Positions 30,401-43,904 of a DNA stretch of 64,000 bases are shown here, piece by piece. Positions within the stretch are counted from its first letter, which is position 1. Each line of letters opens with the position of its first letter. A program made the position numbers and the translations under genes. The notes beneath the pieces were generated by a model that did not search any database, was not told where the DNA came from, and worked only from the letters and a program-made list of their open reading frames with translations. The stretch is from [Phialemoniopsis] sp. UDSM-2020 (lineage: Eukaryota; Ascomycota; Sordariomycetes; Thyridiales; Thyridiaceae): contig JAEILZ010000007.1 of assembly GCA_018873225.1 (NCBI GenBank), positions 1,550,001 through 1,614,000 of the forward strand, written 5' to 3'.

Positions 30401-33400
30401 GTGGTGACAACTGCACCTCCTCGCATCTAGGTGTGCCGTTCGGCGCAAATCTGTTGGCTCCAGGGTATTGGATAACACGATCGCCCATGTTGCCCCGTAT
30501 TGCCAGTCCTCAAGATCAAGGCAAAACGACAGATCCCTGTGCTTCGCGGGCTCCGGGATCCCGCATGCCATGTCAGAAACGGCAGCGCAAATCGGATCCT
30601 TGGTCAGACATCTCGAAGGGTTCGTTGGTGCTTGCTCTGCATCTGGGGAATTGCTCCTGCTACCTCGCACACCCCTTTCTCACGCTTGCGTCTCGACGCA
30701 CGATGTCCTGTACGCTCGGCTAGATGATGCACGCTGACAGGCACAGCCTCAAATTGGGCAATGCAGCCGTCTGAAAGAGGCATGCAGGGTAAGCAGCTCA
30801 TTGAACGCGAGGCTAACAAGTCCGATGAGGCCGGCCGGCTGCACTCGCTGAACTCGCACCGCCAATGCTGACTTGTGTGGGACGCGGCGCTTCCTGTTCA
30901 CCGCCCATTTGGACCGTCCGTGGAGGACTGCCCGGGCGCTCAGGTGGGCGCGGCAGAGCACAACCGATGCGGAATGGAGGCGATGGTACGGGACGCTCCC
31001 GTTCAAACCAGCCGCTGGGGTGGCGTGCCCTGCAGGAGGCGGGCGTAATTCTGCGGCGGGTTTTCTCGGTCGCGTAGACGCAGTAACATCGCCCCCGCAT
31101 GCTGCTGCCAGTGCGCATACTCATCACAGCACCAATTGCTAGGCCGCAGGTCGTGGCCACCTGCGACCGGCTTACTGTCGAATGTGCAAGCCTCTGGCGT
31201 AGCTTGCCGATGATGCTTCTACTGGCCTTCAACCGTCGTAATCATCTTGAGCATGCATCGATCATGCAGCTTCACTGCAGCACCACCATGCAACTATCCA
31301 GGCCAGTAATCGGAGCAAAGTCCGCAACCATGACGATCAAAGGGAACACATAACAGAACCTGTTTGCTTTGGGGCATGTCATGATTTGACGGCTCACTGT
31401 TCGACGACGATCCTACCACATTACTGGAAGCGGCAGGGTTTTTGCCATACCGTAGTAGACGAGCGCACTACTAGGCGCTCTGGACCTTCCAATCCCAGCA
31501 TGCTTCTGAGATAGAGTATTGCCAAGAATATGCCTACGACGTCAAATCGGTCCTAGAACTGCACTACAGGTTGTATTGCTCTTTTAGGAGAGCTGAGGCA
31601 CCTTTCGGGCTTGACGCGGGCAGTGGGAGGGGCTGCCTCAATTTCGGTCAAACACAGCAATGTTTGGAACTGTAACGATCGTGTCGTGTCCTGCTAGCAC
31701 TTGCCCTGCCGTAATAGATTGATATGCCGGTTGCGAAGACTGACTACGAACCGGCAGATCACACAGTATCCTCATTTTCCAAGACGTACTGGGCACTTTA
31801 TCCGATTTTGGGAGGTATGGCAATAGAAAAGAAGCGAAATAGCGCACACACAAGCCCAAGACGCAGTGTGTGATTCATGCCAGACTTCTGTCATGAATTG
31901 TTTCCAGGGCCGCATATCAAGTGAAAGGCTCGAAGCACGACGAGGAAGTGTTCTGGAGCCTTAGTGAGGCAGACGGCCTTCTAAAGACAAGATGGTGATC
32001 CCAACCAGTACAACCGCCACTTCAATGGTCTGGACGGGCGCCCAACAAATAGCGCGGCAGGGAGTAAATGTCATGCATATGGTCCCGGGGCCGGCGGAGA
32101 GAGCTTACGGGATGACCCTTTGCGAGCCCACTTTTTCGAGCAAACGTGGCCGTTCTCCGCGCAGAAGATGAACTAAGGGTGCGGTCATCGGACCGGGGGC
32201 CAGGCCACGATCCCTGCACAAGCTCCACTGGAGTCATCTCAGTCGAGAGGTATTTGAGATAAAAGGGCTCCGTGTGATGAAGTCACGCTAAGGGGGGGCC
32301 AAAACCTAGTGAAAGAAGACACAGAAGCTGGCCAGACAAGACTCCCGTCAGGGAGCGTAATCCTGGAACCAACAAACTGCATCAGGAAAATTTAAAAAGT
32401 GGGATGGGATGAGTGGCGGTGTGCATGCGGGCGGACCGAAACCAAGCAAGGAAACCGTGGGCAAGCAGCAATAGCAAACAGCCAGCTGAAAGACGGGGTT
32501 GGCGACAGGGAGCTGAGCATGGCGAGGGTGCCTTGATAGGATGAGGACGACCTTACCCCGCCAAGGTGATGTGTCAGAAGTCGGTGCCGAGACCCCCATG
32601 TTTGGTGGTCCATAGCATTGCAAATGGAGACCGAAGCCCCCAGGAGGCCAGGCAGCTCCATCAGACGATGGTAACGCAGACTGCAAGGCGTGTTCAGACT
32701 CTGGTCTCGGGACCAGGTCAAAGTCAGGGATCCTGACAAAGGAGTCTGCGCCAGGGGCGCAAAACCGTCTGGGCTGCCAAAGACCGAGCAAGCGCCTGTG
32801 ACATGGGTCAGAGTTTAAAATGGAGACCCCATGGAACGGGATGCGAGTGGAGCGCAGGTCAGAATCATCACGTGATCGACAGCGGCCGCAGATCATTGGC
32901 CTGGGGCGCATTCGACCACCCTTCTGGCTGATGCCCCGTGGCCATGAGCCGCCATGATAGGTCCCAGACTTGGTCGAGATGGCTGCGCTAAGTTCCCATC
33001 TCCCAGGGTTCAGGGTTCGGGTGATGAGCTGTCCAAGAGCTCCCGGCCAGGGTGCGAGACAGGGTCGCATCGCGCAACCAGATTCCACGGCCCCGCGTCC
33101 GGTCGTCGGCGCGGCCAGCGCCGTGGAGGTGCGATGAGGGACATCTGCTTGGGTGCAGGGCCGGGACAGTGAGGCTTTTGTTCGTACGCGTCGACACAAG
33201 TGCCGAGAAGAGCCAACGGTGATGTGATTGTGTCGTGGGTACCCGTGTGAAGGATCCGCCCGCACTATACAACTCGTTTGTGCGAGGGCTGACAACTTGT
33301 CGACCCGGCTGACGTGGTGACGGTGCCAGTGAGATGTGATGTGTCTGATTTGCGTCCCGGGCTCTCACATGGATAGCCCTGTAGAGGTCGTTAGCGGGTG
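27458..33400. other. Gene desert, left part
   Basis: About 6 kb without a convincing gene on either strand. The longest open frame (minus, 32348-33295) has a composition and residue order unlike a protein. Base composition is not AT-biased, so this is not a typical RIP-degraded repeat. No tRNA, rRNA or transposon motif was seen. Confidence 0.5.
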
Positions 33401-36400
33401 CTCTGTCTGCAATATCATCCTTCGCAACACGAGGGGTGGGGTAAACGCACTATCGTTTGCCTGATCGCCGGCCGCTTCCGCTTGTCAACCTTGACCGCAT
33501 CGTCTAACTCGCGCGGAAGACCAACCCGGTACCGTACGCGATTTTTAGTTGGTCACCAGCCACGGGAAGTCAATTTACCTCTGTAGGAAGACTAAAATGC
33601 GACAAATTGGTGTGAATACAGTATGCTTGGGGTCGTTCGGTCGAGAGTTAGTGTTAGCTGTTGGTTCGCGTACCAGATGGTGGTGGATGCCAATAATGCT
33701 GCATTCGTTATGCTGCTCTCACCGCAAGTCGCAGGCCTTTCGCACGCGCTGGAGCCGATCCGTTTAATGCAACCCTGTGCAGGGACGTCCATAGTAGAGA
33801 GCAGATATTGATAGTCGATTTTGACAATTCAGGGATCCCTGGGCGACCAGCAACATCGCCTACGACGCGAAGAAGACACTTCCACAATCCGTGCGGAAAT
33901 ACGGCAATTGTCGTCGAGTACTTTAATCGAGGGAACTCAAAGATGGGCCTGGCGGTGGAGGACTATTTTGGTTCAAGCCGCTTCTTTCCTCTGGTTGGAT
34001 GGCAAGGATGGGCAGGTTATCTGCTCTGGTCGATCAGGGTTGCGTGCGTTCTTTCGGCAAGTGCGGGCTGTGTTGATGTCTTGCATGAGAAATAAAAGAA
34101 AGGAAGCCGCGATGAACAGGGAACACCCCAGTTGCCGCGAGCAAACTCTACGAAAGGGACACAGCAAACTTCGGTCACATGGGAGCTCTAGAATGCCTCG
34201 AGCCAGCCACTGGGCGAAAGTGGGAGCAAATCAATTGTTCGTTTGTCTCACCTTGGAATGGTCCCCTATTACTCCATACTGTGGTGGTTGTTTTTTTTGG
34301 CTGCCAGAGATGTCACGGTAGGTTCGCTTTCGAGAGGATCCGCAGCCAGTTGAAAGTTGGCATACCACTCTTGGAGGCGCGTGTCGAGGACCTGCACTCG
34401 CTTCTTTGTTGGGCTCCAATGGATGGATGCATACGAAAATAACGGTGTATACCACCATTGTTAATGCCGAGTTCACGGCAAAGATCTCAGCGTCGCAGTG
34501 TGACTGGAATACAGCATCGAGAGAGCCTCTGGTGCAGGGCGTGAAGCTTGAGCTTGGTGTGGCGCTGGTAATCAGACTACGACGAGTAGTGGACCCCGAC
34601 TTCTCATGAGATGATTCCTGCAGTCAGCCGCAATTACACGTATGCCTTTGAATGATTGTGCGTCAAAAGGTAGGAATGCCGGATCCTGGCTCTGGCGTGT
34701 TGGACGTGATCATCAGCCATATCTTGAGAGACCAGTTTTCTGTTGCCTGCAAGCTCACTGATCGCCAAAGGTGAGCTCAGTGGTGCGTCGATACGTTGGG
34801 GGCGGCAGAGCGAGACTTGCTTCTTGGCCCGCGCCGACGCATTCCTCCACGTTAGGCCGGCCCCATCATGGTGCGTCCCAGGCAGAGGGTACCTACCTTG
34901 GCCTTTTAAAGTAGCGACGGATCGTTCCTTTTCCTTTCCGTTCGGGACGAGCCAGCGCTCAAAAGCAAGATCCCTGATCCCGAGGCACGCACTGATGTTC
35001 TACTTCCCTAGCGCAACGAGCGGTCTCGCGATAGCGTCGTCCATCACAATTCCAGCTCGTCCCCACGCGGTGAATGGCCACGTTGAGTGGAGGATACGGT
35101 GCTGGAGCCTTTCACCACCATACCTACTCGTATTCCAGGGCTCGGCCACTACTGACGGAGAGAATGCCCCTGAGGTTGTTAAGTGGTGAAAAGGGGAAGC
35201 ATTCTAGGGAGAACCAACGAGACAGTCGATGTTTGTTTGTGAAGCCCAGATCCAGACATGTCTGCCGGCCCACAGGCTATCCCTCTGCGGGTGATCATAC
35301 ACTCCCGTGCCTTCCCGCTCCCGATCCCGCGTCTCACTGTCTTGGTCTTGTGAAGAGAGACGAGACAAGACTTTGAGAGTCGCCAGGCATGTTCGGTACT
35401 ACAAAACGGCAAATTCTGGTGGCAAGTCTCACTTGGCACGCACACAAACTGAGGATGCCGGTGTGCTCAAACGAGCTAGGCAAACAGAGCCGCAATTCAA
35501 TAGCACCTCTGCAGCGCGCATGTGAATCCTTCAGCTGTGTCGCAAGGGGTGGCCTCTCTCGCATTCGAAGTCAAGTCAATTCATCATAAAGTGTGACCGG
35601 AGAATGCCACCCCACGGTGCTAGCCAAAGATCGCCGCTAAGCCATGCCGCCACTGATGACGGCGGGTCGGAGAGTTTGATAGCTCCTCTAGAGAGCATGC
35701 CTAGCGATTAGTTGGCGAAGGAAAAAGCAAATACAATGGTAACAAGCAGCTGAAAGTAAAAGGACAAAGGAAAAAGAAAAGCAGTTATTGTCTTTCTCGG
35801 CCCATCTCCACACGAAAGTTCTCCACTGCAACTAGCTGCTTCGACATCGAATAAGACGCGTGGTGAAGTGGTAGAGATGCACTCGGAGCCGATTCCCTTG
35901 CTTCGATCGTGTTTGGGACGCGCCAGCCGGGGATATTCCATCGTGCTTGGGCTCTGCGGAGATGTGCACTAGTGGCAGAGACCAAGGGTCAATCGTAGAG
36001 CTCGTTTGGCTGTTCTTGAAGTATCATAACCATGTTTGCCCTTCTGTCACAATACTTTGCCAATGCAACAATTGTTTCTGGCTCCAAAGACAGGAGGGGA
36101 CCGAGGTCAGCCCTAGCCAAGTCTAACAGTCTACGGAGTCTACAGTCGACATTCCACCCCCGACAAATCTCGCGATTGACAGTTTTCTGCAGTCCTGTGT
36201 CACTGGCAACGGCAGTTCGGTCGGGAGGCAAGCTTTTGGAAGGCGTTTTGAAGTTTGCCGACCATGCAATTGGGTCGTCGCCAGGTTACACAAAGATTCG
36301 TTTTGGTGGGACCCCGCCTGATCTTACCTTGGCAAGCTTTAAATTTCTGGGGGGAGATGGATTTGTCAAGCTGCGCTCCATGACAGGTTCGGCAGGGGGT

Positions 36401-38900
36401 AACACGAAACGGTTCACCCTGATCATATGTCACATCTCGTATGTCGTCGTGTTGCGAGTGTGTCGACCATGCAAAGGTGTGGGTGTTTGTCCCCACGAAA
36501 GGGTGCAATTATCGAGTGAAACGCTGCACACGGGGCCGTTGTCGCAGCAATAAAAGCGACATGGGATTGCTGTCCTCGTGAGTTGGATGGAGTGTACCAT
36601 GTACAGGAATTCCGTGGTTCGAAGCGAGATCGATACCTGGCGTGCGTGAAGCACTGTCCCCGTATGTTATGGGAAACCGGTTATGTACGGACGGGCGGTC
36701 AGCGGGAAGAGCCTAAATGCAGCGGGCGGGACGAGGCAAGACATCGTAGCGCCTTCTTGGCGCGGGCCTGTTCTGTCGGCCAAGTGCGATCCCCGTTGCT
36801 AGTACCAAACGAGAGGCATGGCCGGGCGTCACAGCTTTGGATTCGGCCAAAACTTTGTGGCTGAGCTCGTTCGATGCGACATTCTCGCAGGTCGCAAACC
36901 CCAGTTGCTAATGCATTTGTGATACAGGCGACCTGATGAACCAAGCTCTAGCTTCTGCCCAGGCCACTGGGCTGAGGACGCTCATAGGCTGGGACCAGCA
37001 CGTACCAGTCTGTTGGTTCGTGTCCACATGGTCGGCCTAGGGAAGATCCTAGGATGGCGTCGCTCCCCCACCACCCCCCGAGCAAAAAGCTAGGTAAGGT
37101 TGGTGATTGGTCGGCGCAGAATCAGTGTCGAGCATGTCTGTCAGCGAATGATGCGCGCGAATCAAGCTTGAAGAGGCACTCAGTGTGATTGCCGTCGAAT
37201 CCAAAGAGGCAAACTTGGTTTTGCCGAAACAAACCCGGACTATGGCGGGTATGGATGGCTCCTCTGTGAGGAGACTGCCCTCTCCATGGTCGATGGCGGG
37301 GTGCTTGAAAGAACGATCCTGAGGAGAGACACAAGACTTGCCTCAGGAGGAACACCTTCGAGACTGCTTCGCTAGTGCGCTCTTGCAGTGCAGATCAAAG
37401 GGCGGGAACGCGCGGTGGGCAGCATGGGGGTGCCATGGCAAGGTATGGCATGGGTAAGGAAAATTTGGATCGCGTGCATGACCGCAAGCGGCCCGTGGGG
37501 ACGAAGTTTGATTGATGACGCCGACGGTGGTGGTGGTGATGAGACTTTGACGAATCGTGATGCGAGGAAGCAGGCAAGGGAAACAGGACCATGGGTGGTG
37601 TACAATGGTACCTTTCTCTCTGTACGACCACCCTGTCGCATTTGACATACAGGTACCGTACCCCCACCATCCACAGACACTTGTTGCAAAGGACGGAGTC
37701 GAGCACTGCCCATCGCGTTCATGCGAGCATACGGAACAGACACAACCACCCCCCCATGATCGGATGCCCATCTGATGGATGCCGCAAAGGGCAATGGACA
37801 GGGTTCCACACCACTTGGAACTGGGAACCGGTGGACACGAGACTACTGGATGGGAGACGCCGAGGGGGATCTCCCACCACGACCCAGCCGGGACGACGAA
37901 CCCAGTCCGGTCGCTGCATACTCCGCCCGTCGCTTCTCCCCTGCCTGCATTACCGCTGGGCCATCCGTAGATTGGGAACCAACCGCCCAATGAGAGGATG
38001 CCATCCCGTCGTCCCGAGATGCTAAGGTGATGGGCGGGGGAAGATAGTGTGGGAATTAAAGAGGAAATGCTTCTGGAATCGTCATCATTGGCAAACATCA
38101 AGGGCTGGACGGATGGTGGATATGCTGAACCGAGGGCCCAGTCCCTGGAAGAACCGAAGTTCTTTTAAGACGAGCGATGAGGTGAGAAATGTACTCTCTG
38201 CCCTGCTAGTAAGATGACTTGTTTGCTCGGTGGGCATGTTTGCTGGCGAGCCTGGTGCACCAGCTGAACAGAAAACGAGACAGGGTTGACTGCAGGTGGA
38301 TACAGGATCTCGCAAATAGCCTGATTGATCCGCTTTGCTACGGCCGACTGACGCTGGGACTTTTGCAAATGCGCACAATTGCCTTGCAAAGGCTCTCAGT
38401 GCTGTGTGCTGTGGACACATGATGCAGGTAAGACGCATCCTCGCCAGCGCCACTTAACAACAGAGAGAGGACGAAACGGCTGTCAAAAGTTTCCAATATG
38501 CCACTTTGTTTGGCTATGTCCTTTTTTCCACACGTCTCTGCGAGGCCAGTAAGAGGGAGGATTGGTAGAAACCGGTGGCGTTCTTCCTGTTGCTCATCGC
38601 CTCTTGCAAGAGGTATGTCCACTTCTTCCTCTTCCTCTTCTTCTTCTTCTTCTTCGTGCAACCACACATCATGTCATATTGTCGAGGGCACAAGACAAGG
38701 GTCCAAGGGAACACAAGAATTGTTTTCGAGTGTGTCATGTTATTGCCCGGCCCAGCAATCAATATGCATGCCTGCATCCGTCAGGTCAGTGATAGCTCAT
38801 TTGATCTCACCTCAGGCATGCACGCACGGCCCGTTTTGGGTCCCCTCTGTCGTCTCGTCGGCCTTCCCACTGACACATTCGGCAAGGTACCTTAGCAGGC
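33401..38900. other. Gene desert, middle part
   Basis: About 5.5 kb with no supported gene. Contains a (TTC)n-type microsatellite at 38622-38655. The open frame at 37343-38101 (minus) overlaps several equally long frames on the other strand and has no recognisable features. Confidence 0.5.
38622..38655 (+). repeat. CTT/TTC microsatellite
   Basis: A perfect to near-perfect run of CTT/CCT triplets, about 34 bp long, in non-coding sequence. Confidence 0.9.
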
Positions 38901-41900
38901 GCCCCAAGGTCTTACTTTAGTGACCCAAGTGGGTAAGAATGCGCCCGCGGCCGGGGGAGGCCGTCATCCACGGCAGCCACAGCAGCAGATCCACAGGCGG
39001 GTCCCGCTGGCGGCTGGCGGCGGGCGGACAGCACGCTTTGAGCCGTCCATTTCGTCACAGGTACCTGGAGTAGCGCCTCTGACTGCCCGGGACCAGTGTG
39101 CTGAGAAACACAAACGACAAAAGCAACGAGAAGCAAGGCCCAAAGGATTGGCACTAGGATTATCTTAGGATCTGGTAGTCTATCCGGATGTTTCATTCAT
39201 GATATCTATGTTTTCGGCCGTCTTCCTTTCTTCTTTTGAAATGAAAGACAGTCTGTATCTGTTCGAGTGGAATTGGGCAGTGGGATAGCCCTCCACTCAA
39301 CACTCGATACCTCGTCAAATACGACATTTTGTAGACTTAGAATGCCACTGCCTTAATAGCCCTATAACAGGCCCTGAACGCCTTCCCATTTAGCCTGCTC
39401 CAGATACCCGTCCACGCCTTCCCTTTGTTTTCTGGTGACCGCTATTTCCCACTTCGTCTAATTCGTCCTTTTGCAGCTGACCTCAGCTTTTGTCAACCCA
39501 AGCCGGGCACATCACGTCCAAATCTGTTCTCTTCGATCCTTGTCTACAACCATTTCTGCAAAGGCAAATCCGACCAGAAAGGGAAATCCAGAAGAGAAGA
39601 GGTGTGGATTCCTTTTTCTTTCACGGACACGCCCCCCCTTCCCTTCGGCTTTCCCTCTCACCAACATCGGACCCTGGTCTCGTCACCGTTGTCGCCCTTG
39701 CACAGAGGCACGGGTGCCTCCCTTACCTTGCCAGATTTTCCACATCTGCACACCATCTTTTGTCAAACCTCCCATCCATCCGGCGGTAGCCAGGCCAAGT
39801 CTACAAGCAGAGAGCGAGTGGGAGGCCGGCGTCGGTCATCTTTACGGGGTACATCACATCACTCATCTGGAGCCTAAGCAAGGACACCAGCTGACGGCGC
39901 GGTCCACATCCCAACACCGGTTTATCTTAGTTGCTCCTACCACCCCATCCGTTACGCATGACCACCTCGGAACCAGGCCTGCCTCTACTATTGGCTGCGT
40001 GCATCTCTGTCCTCGACCCCATCGCGCTGCGTTGCTACCCGTTCTCATCTACATATTACGCATCGCACAGCCCATTGATGAGTCGATTTGGAGCCCGAGC
40101 CAAGATCTTGCAGAGGCCCCTTCTTCTCCACAGACGCTCGAGGTCACTGGTGCTGGGTGTGACGGTGTCCGTGGTCATAAAAGGTCCCGTCTACGCCCCT
40201 CCTCCTTCATTTGTTCTCGAATGGTACCTACATTAGGAGAGGTCGATCTCCCGGTTGGTTGCGCGTGTTATTTGTCGGCAGGGTATTCCATTTGTTTACT
40301 GTGACCGAGTGACATTTTCCTGCATTTGCGAAACCCGAAACGAAAGAAGACAAAGAGAGAAAGAGAGAGACGTCACTCGACGGTACCAACCATCATATAC
40401 GTTTTGTCCACCCCCGGCAGGAACCGAAACGTATCTGTGATATTGCACCAGGGGACAAGGGACTTGCCGAGGCGAACAGCACGCGCATCAGCACTGACCA
40501 GGGTCTTTTGAGCGGAAGGGCCCTGTACAAGTACGAAGGTTGCAGGCTGAAATTTCGATCCCCCTGTTAGGTATCGACTGCTGGGAAGAGGGTTATCCCA
40601 CTACCCAACCCTTACCACCTCTGTAGTGTCGAGTCACCGATTTCCCGGCCGCCTCGAACCTCACCAGCAGGGGCCCGACTCCGCCCACGTCGCCAGGAAC
40701 AATATCACGGGACGTATGCACCGGGACCATCCTTGGCCACCGTTTCTGTAGTGGGTACCTCGGAAGTCCATAATTATTTCTTGGAGCCCATGCACCTGCC
40801 TTCGTGTTTGGTTCTTTGTTCTTGATCTTCTTTCCTGCTTTCTTACTGTCACAGCGTGGCACTGGATTTCTCTCGGTTGGCGGTGTTGTCGCAAACCAAC
40901 GCTCAACAGCAGGGCAGGGCCTTTCTGGACCTAATACGCAAACGAAACACTCGCGAGGCACCTCGACAGCTGCATTTACTATCCCAGGCGGTTTGTTGCT
41001 CTTGCGACAAGTACACAACATTGGCTTTTTAAAGACCACAGCTTGAGCCGTTACGAAAGCGGCTCCTGGCTACCAAGTAGAGGAGATCTCGACTTAGACG
41101 CCCATATTTGGTTGGAGAAGGAATCCCGGAGATTCCGAGGTCTTGCAACAACGCCAGTCCATATTGCGAGGTTCTCTCCGGCGCTTCATTGTACCTTTGT
41201 GATCCGGGCACGGTTATCATCGCATTTCCACCGCAGTCCCGCACATAAACACCATCTCCAGTCCTTACAGCCACACAACGATCGCGATCCTTCTCGTTCC
41301 ACTGCGCTGTCGAGTACCTCACCGGCCGAGTTGGTTTGAAACGGTGACAACCGCCAAGTCCTTCTCTCCAAAGAAATTGTACGTTGGAAAAGCTCTGACC
41401 GAGCAGAAACTCAAATGACCCCCTCGACCTCGCTTCGACTGCTCGGCCTTCCTTCCGCTTTCGAACCCATGTGCTGACACAAGGTACAGAATCAAGCAGA
41501 CCGACGAAATCCGTCAGACGGCACACAAACCGCTGTGTGCAACCGGGTCTGTTGCAGATCTTCCCGTCGCCTATTTTGACACAATTCCCACATTTACCCT
41601 CTCCCGCTCTTTCAAGGCGGGAGTTTGACAAATAGAGGGCGCAGATCAGGATCCCGCGCCGTGGCACGGTTTGCGACCAGAAAATCGACAAGCATCGTCT
41701 TTTGCACCCAACAATCGCAAAAGCGCAGCGTGAGCAGCCAAACAAAATCCTGTCCGTTGGGCCTCTTTTCTGGAGTGTGTTCCAATAGCAGGACCTCTTG
41801 CAAACAGACGCACCACCATCATTGTTGCGTGCAGACTGGCGCTAAGACACGGCGGCGGTGGCCCAGCAGCTAAAAACAAGTTAGCGCCTGGCAAGAGCTG

Positions 41901-43031
41901 ACCTGTCGGCGGCCAGAGGCGACAGCGGGCAAATAAAGGCGGGACACATTGGCGTCGACCTTCCTGCGGCCATTTCTGCAGCCGGGCAGGTGCCGCTGTG
42001 GTGGGTTTTGACGGCGTCCATCTTAGGCGCGAGCCACCCGAGTGCTGCAAAGGGGGCCCCTCCCACAAAGCCACTGCACGCGCAAACATCCTTGCAGAGA
42101 CAAGGTCCTCCTTGTCGATTCCAGAGAGACTCTGGCTCCACCCGCCGCTCCCTTCCGTGTGGTACCAGTCTAATCAGGAAAATCACCGCCGGTACGTACC
42201 CTGGTGACCCCATCCCCTACAATCGATCCCCTCGAGCCCTGGCACCCTCCACCAAGACCCTAGACGTCAGGAAGGCCACCTTCTCTCTCCACCCACACGC
42301 CCCCCCCCCTTCCCATACAAAATCCGGTTACCTTTCGTAAGCTACCGAGTGTCCACCGGGGGTTTTTGTCTCTTGGTCTACTTGTCAAGGGCGCTTTTGT
42401 ACGCATGAAGCCCGTGGTTGACCTGATTTTACATCCCACTGGTTCACACGCCTCTTGCCCTCAGACGCCCAAATAAATCAGGCGCTGACACACTTACTTC
42501 CAGAACCTACCTCCTGCTTTGCAGTACACCCTTCCTTACTACGGCATCATCTCTTCGCCTTGTGAGCATCGTCAATCCTTGTCACAACCACATCTGCATG
42601 AAAGGTACGTGAATGTTGCTTGAGTCTGTTCCAGTCCTTCATATCTCGTCGTTTTCTTTACGCTTTCACCCCGGGGACTACTACTGCTCTCGACCGCCTC
42701 CGAGACACAGTAAGCCTGACCTGGTCGATATCTCCTGCTGCGGTGCTACCCGTAGAGGTGGATGGTCATCCCACTGCCCATCCCTACGATACTCGCTGTT
42801 TGCACCGGCGCCGCACGTAGAGTGCACCTCCTGTGCCGTCTCAAGTAATTAGAATTCCTTGGATCTGCTTCCATCAAGGTGTTTCCAACGACTCATCGTC
42901 CAGCACCCCGGCGGGATGTGATCTCTCATGATCAACTGTGCGCCGAGGTATTCTACTATGTCGTGTTCGGGGGAGACTGGAAGTGGGCTCAGAGCACGAA
43001 GTCAGTAGACCTCGGGAGGGGGGTGGACAGA

Positions 43032-43067
43032 GCGAGAGTCAGTGACTCGCTCGTCACTGACTCTTGC
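43032..43067. promoter_or_regulatory. TGACTC-containing inverted repeat
   Basis: GAGTCAGTGA (43036-43045) and TCACTGACTC (43054-43063) form a perfect 10-bp inverted repeat around an 8-nt loop. The arms extend to 14 bp with one G-T pair. Each arm contains TGACTC (or its complement), and the loop region adds another. TGACTC is the core of the Gcn4/CPC1-type bZIP site. It lies about 840 bp upstream of the zinc-cluster ATG, in promoter or leader. Confidence 0.55.
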
Positions 43068-43726
43068 GCCTGGGACAAAGTTCACACGCCCCCCTTTCTA
43101 CGCTTGAACGGACAGCTTCGTCAGGTCACCCGCCGCCGACATCGTGTCGTCTACCCATGTTCTTTACGTCTTTTTGCATTCCAGTCGAAAGGCATAGCGA
43201 GCAGTATCTAACTTAAGCCACAGATCCGCGATCAAGGGAACTCCCGAGGACACAAAAGAGGACCAGTCTGTTTCTTTGTGGGCACGGCTTCACCGCATTC
43301 CAGCCTTTCGCCCAGGACCCGCTGCCCTTCATAATTTCTCCCATCTCTTCCTTACATTCCTCCCACAATCCGCTTCCCTCGAGACAATTGCCCACTCCTG
43401 CACCCCCTCTTGGACCAACACTCCGACCGCTCTCTGGAATTCTACGCTGAGATTACTTCGGCGTTCCTGGTCTCTAGTGGCATTCTTTGTACCTGGACCT
43501 GCAGGTCCCGCTACGTTACCGACGGCGCTCACCCGCAAAAATTTGTGTCGAACAAACCTTGCGCATTTAAACCAAGGCAGTTCCCGCCCGCTGCTAGCTG
43601 ATCCCCACCTCCTTGCAGCAGCGCAGGTACTTCCGACTCTCTGGGTTTGCGCTCGCGGAGAGACAGGCTATTAAAGGCGCGCCGGATCCAGCGGCCCTCC
43701 CACCTTTCACCATTTGTCGCATTATT

Positions 43727-43750
43727 ATGCGGGGTTCTGCCTGGGAATAA
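43727..43750 (+). promoter_or_regulatory. Upstream ORF (MRGSAWE-stop)
   Basis: A seven-codon frame ends 154 nt before the start of the zinc-cluster gene and is probably inside its leader. It suggests translational control, but the transcript start is not known. Confidence 0.45.
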
Positions 43751-43904
43751 TCCTCGTCAGCGATCAATTTCTATACAACACAAAAACCACACCAACCAGC
43801 ATCAACGACAGTCATCTTCCTGGTCTACGAACGCCCCAACGAGTACAACCAGCAGAGTAAGAGACACTCGGAAAGTGGCGCCCTTTGCTGTTCGCCGCCG
43901 GAGC

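Larger units (their letters stand above)
38901..43904. other. Pyrimidine-rich upstream region of the zinc-cluster gene
   Basis: Five kb leading up to the transcription factor are rich in C/T tracts, with splice-like signals (for example GTACGT near 42604 and TTCCAG near 42499). This resembles the long, sometimes intron-containing leaders of fungal developmental regulators (inference). A GA-rich stretch lies at about 40349-40371. No protein gene was found. Confidence 0.5.

Noticed and set aside
32348..33295. 315-codon open frame, minus strand
   Set aside because: Residue order is Arg/Pro/Ser/Cys-rich without domains or splice context, and overlapping frames of similar length exist on the plus strand. 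GC-rich non-coding sequence explains it.
36612..36640. B-box-like GGTTCGAAGC
   Set aside because: No T stem, anticodon arm or A box at a suitable distance.
37343..38101. 252-codon open frame, minus strand
   Set aside because: Trp/Cys/Gly-rich text with no motif, and several equally long frames on both strands at the same place.
39471..40304. 277-codon open frame, plus strand
   Set aside because: Composition follows the local C/T-rich DNA. No domain or plausible start context was seen. It is more likely leader or promoter sequence of the zinc-cluster gene.
27263..43904. RIP-degraded transposon as explanation for the gene-poor interval
   Set aside because: Base composition looks balanced, with no visible TA excess, no terminal repeats and no transposase or reverse-transcriptase fragments. 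A computed RIP index was not available.
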